The position numbers and the translations under genes are program-made. The notes under the pieces are model-generated. The model did no database searches, was not told where the DNA came from, and was given only the letters and a program-made list of their open reading frames with translations. Positions 5,797 through 14,245 of a DNA stretch of 15,780 nucleotides are shown in pieces. The stretch is taken from NCBI GenBank assembly GCA_050955105.1, contig JBPBQZ010000150.1:1-15780 (forward strand), given 5' to 3'. The first letter of the stretch is position 1; the number at the start of each line of letters is the position of its first letter. The DNA is from JBPBQZ01 sp050955105 (GTDB lineage: Bacteria > Pseudomonadota > Gammaproteobacteria > Burkholderiales > Burkholderiaceae).

Positions 5797-7008
5797 CTAG
5801 AGACTGGGCGGCAATCGCGGCCGACGCGTAACGGGATCGATGGCCGGATCGTCTATCGCGTCCGGATCGTTGAGATGCGCGCCCCGATGCGGTGACGACG
5901 TCTCATCGCGCCAAGTCGGTTCGACCGGGCCAAAGCCAGGCGCTGCATCAGCGCTCGGCACCGGCGGCACTTCGCCCGGCGGCGTGAGAATCGCGGGAGA
6001 ATCCGCAGCCGCGACGCGCGACTGACCAAAATTGGCTTCATCGACGCTGGTTCGTTCGCGTTCCGCTGCCGCAGCGTCCGCTGCCGTGCGCTGACCGAAT
6101 GGCACAGAACGGCGCAAGCCTTCACCAGGTTCAGCCGTCCTCGGTTCGAACGCTGCGGCATCCGCGGCACCCGCTTCGAGCGGATCGACACTGCGGCTCA
6201 ATACCGGGTCACGCAGCGGATCGCGATTAAGACCGTCGGTGCCGCGCCGCAGATCCGCTTCATCAGCATGTGCGGCGGCCGCAGCAAATGCCGGATCGCG
6301 ATAAACGTCGGGATTCCCACCCACCGCGGTTTGCGCCGCCGCACCGCGCGTACGGGCAAAGGAAGAACTATCGCGCGGCAAGTCGGCCGCATGCGCCGCC
6401 GCGGCGTCATACCCGGGCGCGTAGCCAGGCTCGTCCACGCGCCTGAAGCCTGGTTCGCCTGCTGAACTAAATCCTGGCGCGACCGGCACCACACCGCCGC
6501 GCACATCGGCGCCATAAGCCGATCCGGCGGGGCCCACCGGCAACGCGCCCGTAGTCCGCGCGCGCTCTTCCGCACGTTGCGCAGACCGCGCACCGGTTGC
6601 CAGGCGCTTGTCGCGCCGATGCGTGGCGCCAGCCAGCCTGACTTCGATTAATCCATAGATGAGCAAGATGCCGCCGGCACCCTGCACGGCGAAGCTGGCT
6701 TCTTCGGAGAGGATCGGAATATGTAGACCAACCTGCCAAACCAGCAGGATGGCGCCCGTCACCCAATTGAAATGCCCGAGCACACGCGTGACGGCGACGG
6801 TGAGAAATCCGTCAACCGCGGCATGCGCCGCCAACCAGGCGAAACCCAACAGGGCGACCCCGAACAACTGCCCAATCAGCCCCGGTGAGCTGGCAAATGG
6901 CGCGACCGGCGGATACAGCGACAACCACGGGGTGGCAATGAAAAACAGCCCCAGCAGCAACGTCACCACAGCATTGATGATCAGGAGAACGCGTAGCAAG
7001 GGCTTCAT
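5797..7008 (-). CDS. Membrane protein of unknown function with long disordered tail, between guaB and guaA
   Basis: The 403-residue product starts at MKPLLRVLL. GGAG, part of the end of guaB, sits about 8 bp before ATG 7008; the frame also opens at a GTG overlapping the guaB stop, but the ATG fits the ribosome-binding site better. Four hydrophobic helices are visible at about residues 4-26, 44-63, 82-100 and 106-122. After residue 128 comes a hydrophilic, low-complexity region of about 275 residues rich in Ala, Arg, Pro, Asp and Glu, with recurring RDP and DP pieces and no recognisable fold, ending DPVTRRPRLPPSL. I do not recognise the family. A gene for a small membrane protein in this position is familiar from Burkholderia-like genomes. 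Operon position suggests co-expression with GMP synthesis but does not show a role in it. Confidence 0.82.
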   Translation of the reverse strand: MKPLLRVLLIINAVVTLLLGLFFIATPWLSLYPPVAPFASSPGLIGQLFGVALLGFAWLAAHAAVDGFLTVAVTRVLGHFNWVTGAILLVWQVGLHIPILSEEASFAVQGAGGILLIYGLIEVRLAGATHRRDKRLATGARSAQRAEERARTTGALPVGPAGSAYGADVRGGVVPVAPGFSSAGEPGFRRVDEPGYAPGYDAAAAHAADLPRDSSSFARTRGAAAQTAVGGNPDVYRDPAFAAAAAHADEADLRRGTDGLNRDPLRDPVLSRSVDPLEAGAADAAAFEPRTAEPGEGLRRSVPFGQRTAADAAAAERERTSVDEANFGQSRVAAADSPAILTPPGEVPPVPSADAAPGFGPVEPTWRDETSSPHRGAHLNDPDAIDDPAIDPVTRRPRLPPSL

Positions 7009-7013
7009 TGTTA

Positions 7014-8474
7014 TCACTCCACGTGGTAGTTGGGCGCTTCCTTCGTAATTTGCACGTCATGGACATGCGACTCACGGATACCGGCCGAGGTGATTTCGAC
7101 GAACGCAGCCTTGTCGTGCATTTCCTCGATAGTCCGGCAACCGCAATAGCCCATGCTCGCACGAATCCCACCGGCCAGTTGGAACAGGATCGCGTTGACG
7201 GTGCCTTTGTAGGGTACCCGCCCTTCGATACCTTCCGGCACCAGCTTGTCGATATTCGCGGAATTGTCTTGGAAGTAACGATCGGCGGCGCCATCTTTCA
7301 TGGCGCCGACCGAGCCCATGCCTCGATACGATTTGTAAGAGCGCCCCTGGAACAGGAACACGTCGCCCGGCGCTTCTTCGCTGCCGGCCAGCATGCTGCC
7401 CATCATGACCGTATGCGCGCCAGCGGCCAGCGCCTTGGCGACGTCGCCGGAGTAGCGAACGCCACCATCGGAGATGACCGGCACGCCCGTGCCGGCCAGC
7501 GCTTCCGACACATTCGCCACCGCAGTGATTTGCGGCACGCCGACGCCGGCGACGATACGCGTGGTGCAGATGGATCCGGGACCGATGCCGACCTTCACGC
7601 CATCAGCGCCGTATTCCACCAGCGCGCGCGCGGCGTCGGCGGTGGCGATGTTGCCGCCGATCACCTGAATGTTCGGATAAGTACGTTTGATCCAACGAAT
7701 GCGATCGAGCACGCCTTGGCTATGTCCGTGTGCGGTATCGACAATCACCACATCCGCACCGGCCTGCGCCAGCAGCGCAATGCGCTCGTCGCTTTCAGCG
7801 CCCACGCCCACGGCGGCGCCCACGCGCAGCTTGCCTTGTTCGTCCTTGCAGGCGTCCGGATATTCGGTGGCCTTCAGGATATCTTTAACGGTGATCAGCC
7901 CGCGCAACTCGAACGCATCGTTGACGACCAGCACGCGTTCCAGCCGATGCTGGTGCATCAGCGATTTGGCTTCCAGCAGCGTGACGCCTTCCCTGACGGT
8001 GATGAGCTTCTCGCGCGGCGTCATGATGCGGCTGATTGGCTCATCCAGCCGCGTTTCGAAGCGCAAGTCGCGATTGGTTACGATGCCGACGAGGCGCGCG
8101 CCTTCGACCACCGGAAAGCCGGAAATGCCATGGTGGCGCGACAGCTCAATGACTTCGTGCACCCGCGCATCGGGCCGCACGGTAATCGGATCGCGCACCA
8201 CGCCGGACTCATAGCGCTTGACCTTCGACACTTCCCTGGCCTGTTCGGCCGGCGTCAAGTTCTTGTGAACGATGCCGATGCCACCGAGCTGCGCCATGGC
8301 AATTGCCAGACGGGCTTCGGTAACGGTGTCCATGGCGGCGGACACGAGCGGGATGTTCAGGGAGATGTTGCGGGACAGGCGGGTTTTTAGATCGGTATCG
8401 CGCGGCAATACGTCGGAGAACGCCGGGGTGAGGAGCACGTCATCGAAGGTGAGTGCTTTCTGGATCAGACGCAT
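7014..8474 (-). CDS. guaB: IMP dehydrogenase
   Basis: GuaB oxidises IMP to XMP with NAD+, the committed step to GMP. The protein has 486 residues, the usual bacterial length. The barrel starts with TFDDVLLTPAFSDVLP. A pair of CBS domains is inserted at about 92-205 (GIVTNRDLRF, RGLITVKDIL). The catalytic loop GIGPGSICTTR contains C303, DGGVRYSGD lies at 336-344, and the mobile flap has R399-Y400. The start ATG is preceded by AGGA about 8 bp upstream and by a perfect TATAAT element. The stop is followed after 5 bp by the ATG of the membrane-protein gene, and guaA comes next, so the three form an operon. Confidence 0.98.
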   Translation of the reverse strand: MRLIQKALTFDDVLLTPAFSDVLPRDTDLKTRLSRNISLNIPLVSAAMDTVTEARLAIAMAQLGGIGIVHKNLTPAEQAREVSKVKRYESGVVRDPITVRPDARVHEVIELSRHHGISGFPVVEGARLVGIVTNRDLRFETRLDEPISRIMTPREKLITVREGVTLLEAKSLMHQHRLERVLVVNDAFELRGLITVKDILKATEYPDACKDEQGKLRVGAAVGVGAESDERIALLAQAGADVVIVDTAHGHSQGVLDRIRWIKRTYPNIQVIGGNIATADAARALVEYGADGVKVGIGPGSICTTRIVAGVGVPQITAVANVSEALAGTGVPVISDGGVRYSGDVAKALAAGAHTVMMGSMLAGSEEAPGDVFLFQGRSYKSYRGMGSVGAMKDGAADRYFQDNSANIDKLVPEGIEGRVPYKGTVNAILFQLAGGIRASMGYCGCRTIEEMHDKAAFVEITSAGIRESHVHDVQITKEAPNYHVE

Positions 8475-8500
8475 GACAAATCCTATGGGCGCAAAAGCGA

Positions 8501-8506
8501 ATTATA
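8501..8506 (-). promoter_or_regulatory. -10 element of the guaB operon promoter
   Basis: A perfect TATAAT on the minus strand lies 26 bp ahead of the guaB ATG, in the 73-bp gap after rnfH. The position 17 bp upstream (8524-8529, GAGTCT) matches TTGACA poorly, so an activator or other contacts may be needed. The leader would be about 20 nt, with no room for a riboswitch. Confidence 0.65.
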
Positions 8507-8547
8507 CGCGAACGTTTTGCACCAGACTCGCCACGTCTAAGGCGGAT

Positions 8548-8949
8548 TTACCGGTTTTCCGCGGGCGCCTCGCCGATCTCGCTGCTCGGGCGGGCGTCTC
8601 GATGCACCCATTTGCGCCCTTCTTTCGAGCCGCCGGCACGCGCTTTGGCAACCCGCCGCGCGCGCGCGACCTTCGGATCGACGGTCAGACCGCGATAGAT
8701 TTCTATGCGCTCGCCACCGGACAGAGGTGTATTCGCTTCGCAGAAACGGCCAAAAATGCCGATTCTCTGCACATCGAGATCAATTTCTGGATGGCGATGG
8801 AGCACGCCGCTGGCACGGATGGCCTGCTCGCAACTGCTGCCCGCGACGACCGAAACAGTCAACAAGGTCTGCCGTTCAGCCAGCGCGTAACAGACTTGCA
8901 CCTGACAGAACGGCACCGACGCCGCCGCGGATTCAGGGCTTTTTGCCAT
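8548..8949 (-). CDS. rnfH: RnfH family protein (ubiquitin-like fold)
   Basis: The gene encodes 133 residues. The conserved RnfH core runs from QVQVCYALAERQTLL through EQAIRASGVL, DLDVQRIGIFGRF and GGERIEIYRGLTVDPKVAR (about residues 15-105). The family has a beta-grasp fold and no settled biochemical function; it is usually paired with ratA. The ATG at 8949 overlaps the end of ratA by 17 bp. The frame remains open further upstream, but that part is ratA in another frame and MAKSPES fits the family start. The C-terminal 30 residues are basic and variable (KARAGGSKEGRKWVHR). It shares a likely transcript with ratA and ends 73 bp before guaB. Confidence 0.88.
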   Translation of the reverse strand: MAKSPESAAASVPFCQVQVCYALAERQTLLTVSVVAGSSCEQAIRASGVLHRHPEIDLDVQRIGIFGRFCEANTPLSGGERIEIYRGLTVDPKVARARRVAKARAGGSKEGRKWVHRDARPSSEIGEAPAENR

Positions 8950-9373
8950 ACACCACGCCCGCGCGTTTGACGAAAGAATCGACGAAAGTATGAGCAATAT
9001 GGTGAAAAACCGGGCCGATTAGCTTTTCCAGCACGAAATTCGCGAATTCATAATGCAGCGCGAATTCGATTTTGCAGGCGTCTTCGCGCAAGGGAATGAA
9101 ATTCCAATAGCCGGTGAATTTCTTGAAAGGTCCGTCGGCAAACTCCATATCGATATGGCGCGGCCGCTGCAGCGTGTTGCGCGTCGCGAAATGCTGGCGG
9201 ATGCCTTTGAAATTGATATCGATCTTGGCTTCCATGCTGGTTTCATCCTGATGCCGGATCTCGACACCACCGCACCAAGGCAGGAAATTCGGGTAATCGG
9301 CCACGTTGGATACCAGGTCGAACATCTGTTCGGCCGAGAAGTGGATCAACAGGGTCTTTTCAACATCTGCCAT
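8933..9373 (-). CDS. ratA: RatA / COQ10-like START domain protein
   Basis: The 146-residue protein has the polyketide-cyclase/COQ10 START fold throughout: SAEQMFDLVSNVADYPNFLP near the N-terminus, DINFKGIRQ in the middle, DGPFKKFTGYWNF, and a long C-terminal helix (IGPVFHHIAHTFVDSFVKRA). In E. coli RatA binds the 50S subunit and blocks subunit joining; other members bind ubiquinone precursors. The sequence alone does not tell which role applies. The start MADVEKT fits the family, although no strong ribosome-binding site precedes it. It is divergent from smpB and overlaps rnfH, the usual ratA-rnfH pair. Confidence 0.92.
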   Translation of the reverse strand: MADVEKTLLIHFSAEQMFDLVSNVADYPNFLPWCGGVEIRHQDETSMEAKIDINFKGIRQHFATRNTLQRPRHIDMEFADGPFKKFTGYWNFIPLREDACKIEFALHYEFANFVLEKLIGPVFHHIAHTFVDSFVKRAGVVYGKKP

Positions 9374-9414
9374 AGAGTAAGAAATTGCTGGCGCGAAGGC
9401 CGTGAATGCTTTGT

Positions 9415-9430
9415 TAGAATCGGAATTCTA
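9415..9430. promoter_or_regulatory. Palindrome with two facing TAGAAT elements between ratA and smpB
   Basis: TAGAAT, CGGA, ATTCTA forms a perfect 6-bp dyad in the 178-bp divergent spacer. Each arm could be a -10 element, one firing toward smpB (leader about 125 nt) and one toward ratA (leader about 45 nt). I found no good -35 partner for either, so this may be an operator or chance. Confidence 0.25.
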
Positions 9431-9551
9431 GCCGACTTGTCATGGTTCGATCCGCGACGGACGGGTGCCGCAGACGGGGCCGCGGGCTTAGCCGTGGCCA
9501 TTCCTCAAGCACCAGGCGACATAAACTCCGTACAGGCCAATCAATCACACC

Positions 9552-10001
9552 ATGAGTATCATCGATAACAGAAAAGCGTTCTTCGACTATTTCATCGAGG
9601 AACGTTACGAAGCGGGACTGGCGCTCGAAGGCTGGGAAGTGAAGTCGATTCGCGCCGGCCGCGCGCAGATCAAGGAAGGTTATGTGGTGATTCGCAATGG
9701 CGAGCTCTATCTGATCGGCGCCCATATCAGCCCGCTGCCCGAAGCCTCCACGCACATCAATCCCGACCCGGTACGCACGCGCAAGCTGCTGCTGCATGCC
9801 GAACAGATTCGTCGCTTGATCGGCAAGGTGGAACAGCGCGGCAATACCATGGTGCCGCTGAACTTCCACTATTCAAAAGGCCTGGTCAAATGCGAAATCG
9901 GCCTGGCCAAAGGCAAGAAGATGCACGACAAGCGCGAAACCGAGAAGAAGCGCGATTGGGACCGCGAGAAAGCGCGGCTGATGCGCACGTCGACCCGTTA
10001 A
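9552..10001 (+). CDS. smpB: SsrA-binding protein SmpB
   Basis: SmpB binds the tRNA-like part of tmRNA and brings it to stalled ribosomes for trans-translation. The 149 residues match the family in length and order: N-terminal NRKAFFDYFIEERYEAGLAL, GWEVKSIRAGRAQIKEGYV, the HINPDPVRTRKLLLH segment and GLVKCEIGLAKGKKMHDKR. The basic C-terminal tail (REKARLMRTSTR), which folds in the decoding centre, is complete. There is no clear Shine-Dalgarno sequence before the ATG. The gene is divergent from ratA and convergent with qmcA (30-bp gap). No tmRNA gene is seen in the window. Confidence 0.97.
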   Translation: MSIIDNRKAFFDYFIEERYEAGLALEGWEVKSIRAGRAQIKEGYVVIRNGELYLIGAHISPLPEASTHINPDPVRTRKLLLHAEQIRRLIGKVEQRGNTMVPLNFHYSKGLVKCEIGLAKGKKMHDKRETEKKRDWDREKARLMRTSTR

Positions 10002-10031
10002 GCGGCCAAGCCGGGGGGCGCGCAGTTGTTT

Positions 10032-10958
10032 TCAACGCGGCGCCGGCTTCTGTTTGACGATGGTCAGCGCCGACGCGATCATGCTGCTCATTTCGCCTAG
10101 ATTGGCGGGCACGATCAAGGTATTGCCGGCCTTGGCCAGTTGCCCGAAAGCGCCGATGTACTGTTCGGCGATCTTCAAGTTCACCGCGTCCATCCCTCCC
10201 GTTTCCTGAATTGCCCCAGCAATCTGCCGAATCGCCGCTGCGTTCGCTTCGGCCACGGTCAGCGTCGCTGCGGCCTCGCCCTGCGCGCGGTTGATCGATG
10301 CCTGACGCTCGCCTTCCGATTTCTGCACGGCGGCTTCGCGCGCGCCAGACGCCAGATTGATCTGCTCCTGACGCTTGCCTTCCGAAGCCGCGATCAATGC
10401 ACGCTTCTCGCGCTCAGCGGTGATCTGCGACTGCATCGCATGCAGAATCTCCTTGGGCGGCGTCAGATCCTTGATCTCGTAGCGCAGCACCTTCACGCCC
10501 CAATTCGCGGCCGCTTCGTCCAGCGCATTCACGACGCTGTGGTTGATCAACTCGCGTTCCTCGAAGGTCTTGTCCAGTTCCAGCTTGCCGACCACCGAAC
10601 GCAAGGTCGTTTGCGAAAGCTGCGTGATCGCCATGATGAAGTTGCTCGATCCGTACGAGGCCTTCATCGCGTCGGTCACCTGGAAGTACAGCACGCCGTC
10701 GATTTGCAGTTGTGTGTTGTCACGCGTGATGCACACCTGGCTCGGCACATCCAGCGCAATCTCTTTCAGCACATGCTTATAGGCGACGCGATCGACGAAC
10801 GGCACCACCAGGTGCAGCCCGGGCGCGAGCGTGGCGTGGTAACGGCCGAAACGCTCCAGCACCCAGGCGTGCTGCTGCGACACGATCTTGATCGATTGCG
10901 CGATAAAAACGATCACGACGATAAAGACCACGAGCGCGATGATATTGAGTTCTAGCAT
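10032..10958 (-). CDS. qmcA: SPFH/stomatin-like membrane protein (paraslipin, QmcA type)
   Basis: The 308-residue protein begins with one hydrophobic anchor (residues 3-24). An SPFH/band-7 domain follows (about 25-190: VSQQHAWVLERFGRYHATLAPGL cut across its start, VPSQVCITRDNTQLQIDGVL in the middle, VKVLRYEIKDLTPP at its end). Then comes an Ala/Glu/Lys-rich helical region (about 195-255) likely to form coiled coil, and a hydrophobic C-terminal part. Such proteins form large membrane rings that scaffold microdomains and modulate proteases. It lies 93 bp downstream of nfeD on the same strand, the typical SPFH-NfeD pairing. A GGAG is close to the start. Confidence 0.94.
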   Translation of the reverse strand: MLELNIIALVVFIVVIVFIAQSIKIVSQQHAWVLERFGRYHATLAPGLHLVVPFVDRVAYKHVLKEIALDVPSQVCITRDNTQLQIDGVLYFQVTDAMKASYGSSNFIMAITQLSQTTLRSVVGKLELDKTFEERELINHSVVNALDEAAANWGVKVLRYEIKDLTPPKEILHAMQSQITAEREKRALIAASEGKRQEQINLASGAREAAVQKSEGERQASINRAQGEAAATLTVAEANAAAIRQIAGAIQETGGMDAVNLKIAEQYIGAFGQLAKAGNTLIVPANLGEMSSMIASALTIVKQKPAPR

Positions 10959-11011
10959 GTCTCCAACCTGTCAAAAAAATACGGGCTCGCCCGGCCCTGT
11001 CTGATAAGCCG

Positions 11012-11038
11012 GTCGAGCGGCGGCGACGCACGCTCGAC
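11012..11038. other. Hairpin in the nfeD-qmcA intercistronic gap
   Basis: GTCGAGCG and CGCTCGAC form a perfect 8-bp inverted repeat with an 11-nt loop, in the 93-bp gap between nfeD and qmcA. The stem can be extended by GCC/GGC around one bulge. On the minus-strand transcript no U-run follows, so it is not a classic terminator. It could adjust the ratio of the two proteins by partial termination or RNA processing. Confidence 0.4.
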
Positions 11039-11051
11039 GGCGTGGATGCGC

Positions 11052-11645
11052 TTAGCGGATACCGCTGGCCGAACCGCCGACCTCGCCGGCAGCGGGTTGC
11101 ACGATCAGCGTAATGCCGCGCACGGCGACGATGCGATACCAACCCGCCGGTGGCGCCGCACCGATCGAGGCGGCACCCCGCGTGCCGGCCAGTTCGACAT
11201 TCCAATTGCTGCCACGATAGCGAATGCGCGCGCTGCCGCCATCCCAGGCGTCGACCTGCACGCGCTGGCCGACATCGAGGTTATCCACCGCAGCGTGATC
11301 CGACGCATCGATTTCGCCGAGCTTGTCCAAGCGTGCGCGAGCGCTACCGTCACGCGCGCTGCCAGCGGCGTCGCCGTTGGTGTCGGCGTCTGCCCGAGCC
11401 GCGGCCGAGCTGCGTAGATCGCGGCGCTCCGCCGCCCGACGCCAGGCAGTCAACGCGCTGAGCGCGACCACCGCCACCACGGCAGCGATGACGAACTGCA
11501 GTCCCGGCGCCACGCCACCCAGCAGCGCGAGTCCCCCGGCGGCGAAGCCCACCGCCAGCATCAATAAATAGAAAGTGCCGGTGAACAATTCGGCCACCAG
11601 CAGTACGCACGCGACGATCCACCAGAGCCAGCTCAATTGCGCCAC
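11052..11645 (-). CDS. nfeD: NfeD-like membrane protein (YbbJ type)
   Basis: The 197-residue product has hydrophobic helices at about residues 5-25, 27-43 and 46-66. A charged linker (about 70-120) is followed by the C-terminal OB-fold typical of NfeD proteins (about 122-185: VGQRVQVDAWDGGSARIRYR, WYRIVAVRGITLIVQP). It is the short form without a ClpP-like protease domain. It partners SPFH proteins, here qmcA directly downstream. The start is GTG at 11645 with GGAGG about 4 bp upstream; no nearby ATG fits better. Confidence 0.9.
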   Translation of the reverse strand: MAQLSWLWWIVACVLLVAELFTGTFYLLMLAVGFAAGGLALLGGVAPGLQFVIAAVVAVVALSALTAWRRAAERRDLRSSAAARADADTNGDAAGSARDGSARARLDKLGEIDASDHAAVDNLDVGQRVQVDAWDGGSARIRYRGSNWNVELAGTRGAASIGAAPPAGWYRIVAVRGITLIVQPAAGEVGGSASGIR

Positions 11646-11689
11646 ACGCCCTCCACTGCTTTAAAGATAATCCGGCACCCGAAATAAAA

Positions 11690-11716
11690 TCACCCCGGCA
11701 AACCGCGCCGGGGTGA
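11690..11716 (-). terminator. Rho-independent terminator of ppsA
   Basis: TCACCCCGGC and GCCGGGGTGA form a perfect 10-bp GC-rich stem with a 7-nt loop, 40 bp after the ppsA stop. On the minus strand the stem is followed by ATTTTATTT, a suitable U-rich tract. It separates ppsA from nfeD on the same strand. Confidence 0.88.
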
Positions 11717-11756
11717 CTGTTATAGCAGATGGCAACGACGCCACCCTGCGGCCCTG

Positions 11757-14141
11757 TTACTTGGCCAGTGCTTCCCACGTCTCGACGACGGTATCCGGAT
11801 TCAAGGAAATCGACTCGATGCCCTCTTCCATCAACCACTGCGCGAAGTCGGGGTGATCGGACGGTCCTTGACCGCAGATGCCGACATATTTGTTCAACTT
11901 CAGGCATGCCTTGATCGCACGCTGCAGCATGAACTTCACCGCCGGATCACGTTCGTCGAAGTCCTTCGCCAGCAAGGCCATGCCCGAATCGCGATCGAGG
12001 CCGAGCGTCAATTGCGTCAGATCGTTCGAACCGATCGAGAAGCCGTCGAAGAATTGCAGGAACTCTTCAGCCAGAATCGCGTTCGACGGCACTTCGCACA
12101 TCATGATCAGGCGCAAGCCTTTCTCGCCGCGCTTCAGCCCGAACTTCGCGAGCAGATCGACGACGCCTTCAGCCTGTGCCAAGGTGCGCACGAAAGGCAC
12201 CATGATTTCGACGTTGTCGAGGCCCATTTCCTCACGCACGCGCTTGAGCGCACGGCATTCGAGCTCAAACGCTTCCGCGAATGCTTCCGCCACATAGCGC
12301 GACGCACCGCGGAAACCCAGCATGGGGTTCTCCTCGTCGGGCTCGTAACGCGAACCGCCGATCAGCTTTTTATATTCGTTCGATTTGAAATCCGACAGCC
12401 GGACGATGACTTTCTTCGGATAGAACGCCGCGGCGATCGTCGCGATACCTTCGGTAAGCTTCTCGATGTAGAAAGCGCGCGGCGATGCATGACCACGCGC
12501 GACGCTCTCCACCGCCTTCTTCAGATCGGCATCGATATTCGGATATTCGAGAATCGCCTTCGGATGCACGCCGATATTGTTGTTGATGATGAATTCGAGA
12601 CGCGCCAGGCCCACGCCCTCGTTCGGCAACTGGCTGAAATCGAAGGCCAGTTGCGGATTGCCGACGTTCATCATGATCTTGACGGGAATCGACGGCAGTT
12701 CGCCGCGACGCACTTCGCTCACTTCCGTCTCGAGCAGGCCGTCGTAGATGCGCCCTTCATCGCCTTCGGCACACGATACGGTCACCAGTGCGCCATCTTT
12801 CAGCACGTCAGTGGCGTCGCCGCAGCCAACTACCGCCGGCACGCCGAGTTCACGCGCAATAATGGCCGCGTGGCAGGTACGCCCGCCGCGATTGGTGACG
12901 ATGGCCGCGGCGCGCTTCATCACCGGTTCCCAATTCGGGTCGGTCATGTCGGCCACCAGCACATCGCCCTTTTGCACCAGATCCATTTCAGACGCATCGC
13001 GCACTACGCGCACGCGGCCGGCGCCGATCTTCTGACCGATGGCCCGACCGGTGGTCAGCACCGGCGACTGGCCTTTCAGCTTGTAGCGCTGTTCGACCTT
13101 GCCCGCGGCCTGGCTCTTCACCGTTTCCGGGCGCGCCTGCAGGATGTACAGCTTGCCGTCACGGCCGTCCTTGCCCCACTCGATATCCATCGGACGCCGG
13201 TAATGCTTCTCGATGATGACGGCGAAGCGCGCCAGTTCGATCACGTCTTCGTCAGTCAGGGAAAAGCGGTTACGCAGATCGGACGACACATCGACTGTCT
13301 TCACACGGCCTTCTTCGCCCGGGCCGGTGAACTCCATCTTGATCAGCTTCGAGCCGATCGAACGCCGAATGATCGGGAACTTGCCCGCCGCCAGCGTCTG
13401 CTTGAAGACATAGAACTCGTCCGGATTCACCGCGCCCTGCACCACCGTTTCGCCCAGGCCATAGCTGGAAGTGATGAACACCGCATCACGGAAGCCGGAT
13501 TCGGTATCGAGTGTGAACATCACACCGGCGGCGCCGACGTCGGAGCGCACCATGCGCTGAATACCGGCGGACAGCGCCACGTCGTCGTGCGCATAGCCCT
13601 TGTGAATGCGATAGGAAATGGCGCGATCGTTGTACAACGATGCGAACACGTGCTTGATGCGCTCGAGTATGTCCGCGATGCCCTCCACGTTCAGATAGGT
13701 TTCCTGCTGCCCGGCAAACGATGCGTCAGGCAAGTCTTCGGCGGTGGCCGACGAGCGTACGGCGAATGTCAGGCCGGCGGTCGAAGCCTTTTCCAGCGCG
13801 GCGAAGGCCGTCCGAATCGATTCTTCCAGCCGCGGCTGCAGCGGCGCGTCGGTCACCCATTGCCGAATTTCGGCACCGGCCGTCGTCAATGCCTTGACGT
13901 CGTCGGTATCGAGCGTGCGCAGCCGTGCCGAGATACGTTCAACGAGCTGATTGTGTTTCAGGAAATCGCGAAACGCGAGTGCCGTGGTGGCAAAGCCGGT
14001 TGGCACGCTGACGCCGGCGCTGGCGAGTTGACTGATCATCTCGCCGAGCGACGCGTTCTTGCCACCCACGACCTCGACATCGGTCATGCGTAGCTGCTCG
14101 AACGGGCGGACGTACGCCTCGTCATAGGTTGCTTGAGTCAT
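11757..14141 (-). CDS. ppsA: Phosphoenolpyruvate synthase
   Basis: PpsA makes PEP from pyruvate and ATP (releasing AMP and phosphate), the entry to gluconeogenesis. The protein has 794 residues, the family length. The N-terminal ATP-grasp-like domain (about 10-345) includes VVGGKNASLGEM, FAVRSSATAEDLP and RPMDIEWGKDG. The phosphohistidine domain carries TNRGGRTCHAAIIAREL with catalytic H424. The C-terminal PEP/pyruvate barrel (about 485-790) includes GSNDLTQLTLGLDRDS and GICGQGPSDHP with C756. The start ATG has AGGGG about 9 bp upstream. It is divergent from ppsR, whose product inactivates and reactivates PEP synthase by phosphorylating a threonine next to the catalytic His, consistent with T422 in GRTCH. 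Confidence 0.98.
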   Translation of the reverse strand: MTQATYDEAYVRPFEQLRMTDVEVVGGKNASLGEMISQLASAGVSVPTGFATTALAFRDFLKHNQLVERISARLRTLDTDDVKALTTAGAEIRQWVTDAPLQPRLEESIRTAFAALEKASTAGLTFAVRSSATAEDLPDASFAGQQETYLNVEGIADILERIKHVFASLYNDRAISYRIHKGYAHDDVALSAGIQRMVRSDVGAAGVMFTLDTESGFRDAVFITSSYGLGETVVQGAVNPDEFYVFKQTLAAGKFPIIRRSIGSKLIKMEFTGPGEEGRVKTVDVSSDLRNRFSLTDEDVIELARFAVIIEKHYRRPMDIEWGKDGRDGKLYILQARPETVKSQAAGKVEQRYKLKGQSPVLTTGRAIGQKIGAGRVRVVRDASEMDLVQKGDVLVADMTDPNWEPVMKRAAAIVTNRGGRTCHAAIIARELGVPAVVGCGDATDVLKDGALVTVSCAEGDEGRIYDGLLETEVSEVRRGELPSIPVKIMMNVGNPQLAFDFSQLPNEGVGLARLEFIINNNIGVHPKAILEYPNIDADLKKAVESVARGHASPRAFYIEKLTEGIATIAAAFYPKKVIVRLSDFKSNEYKKLIGGSRYEPDEENPMLGFRGASRYVAEAFAEAFELECRALKRVREEMGLDNVEIMVPFVRTLAQAEGVVDLLAKFGLKRGEKGLRLIMMCEVPSNAILAEEFLQFFDGFSIGSNDLTQLTLGLDRDSGMALLAKDFDERDPAVKFMLQRAIKACLKLNKYVGICGQGPSDHPDFAQWLMEEGIESISLNPDTVVETWEALAK

Positions 14142-14245
14142 GAGAAAAGCCCCTGAGTGGAAGTAATCTCGATTGCGCGACTGGGCCTGGCGCCCGGACT
14201 TGCGGCGCGTCGGCCCATGGACCGATGCGCCCGCCGGGCATCGCG

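Noticed and set aside
7008..8390. 460-codon open frame on the plus strand opposite guaB
   Set aside because: It is antisense to a complete IMP dehydrogenase, and its composition is typical of a shadow frame with no recognisable motif.
8475..8500. Purine riboswitch in the guaB leader
   Set aside because: The leader after the TATAAT element is about 20 nt, too short for an aptamer.
11853..14093. 746-codon open frame on the plus strand opposite ppsA
   Set aside because: It is a reading-frame shadow of GC-rich ppsA: His/Arg-rich with no domain character, while the minus strand encodes a complete PEP synthase.
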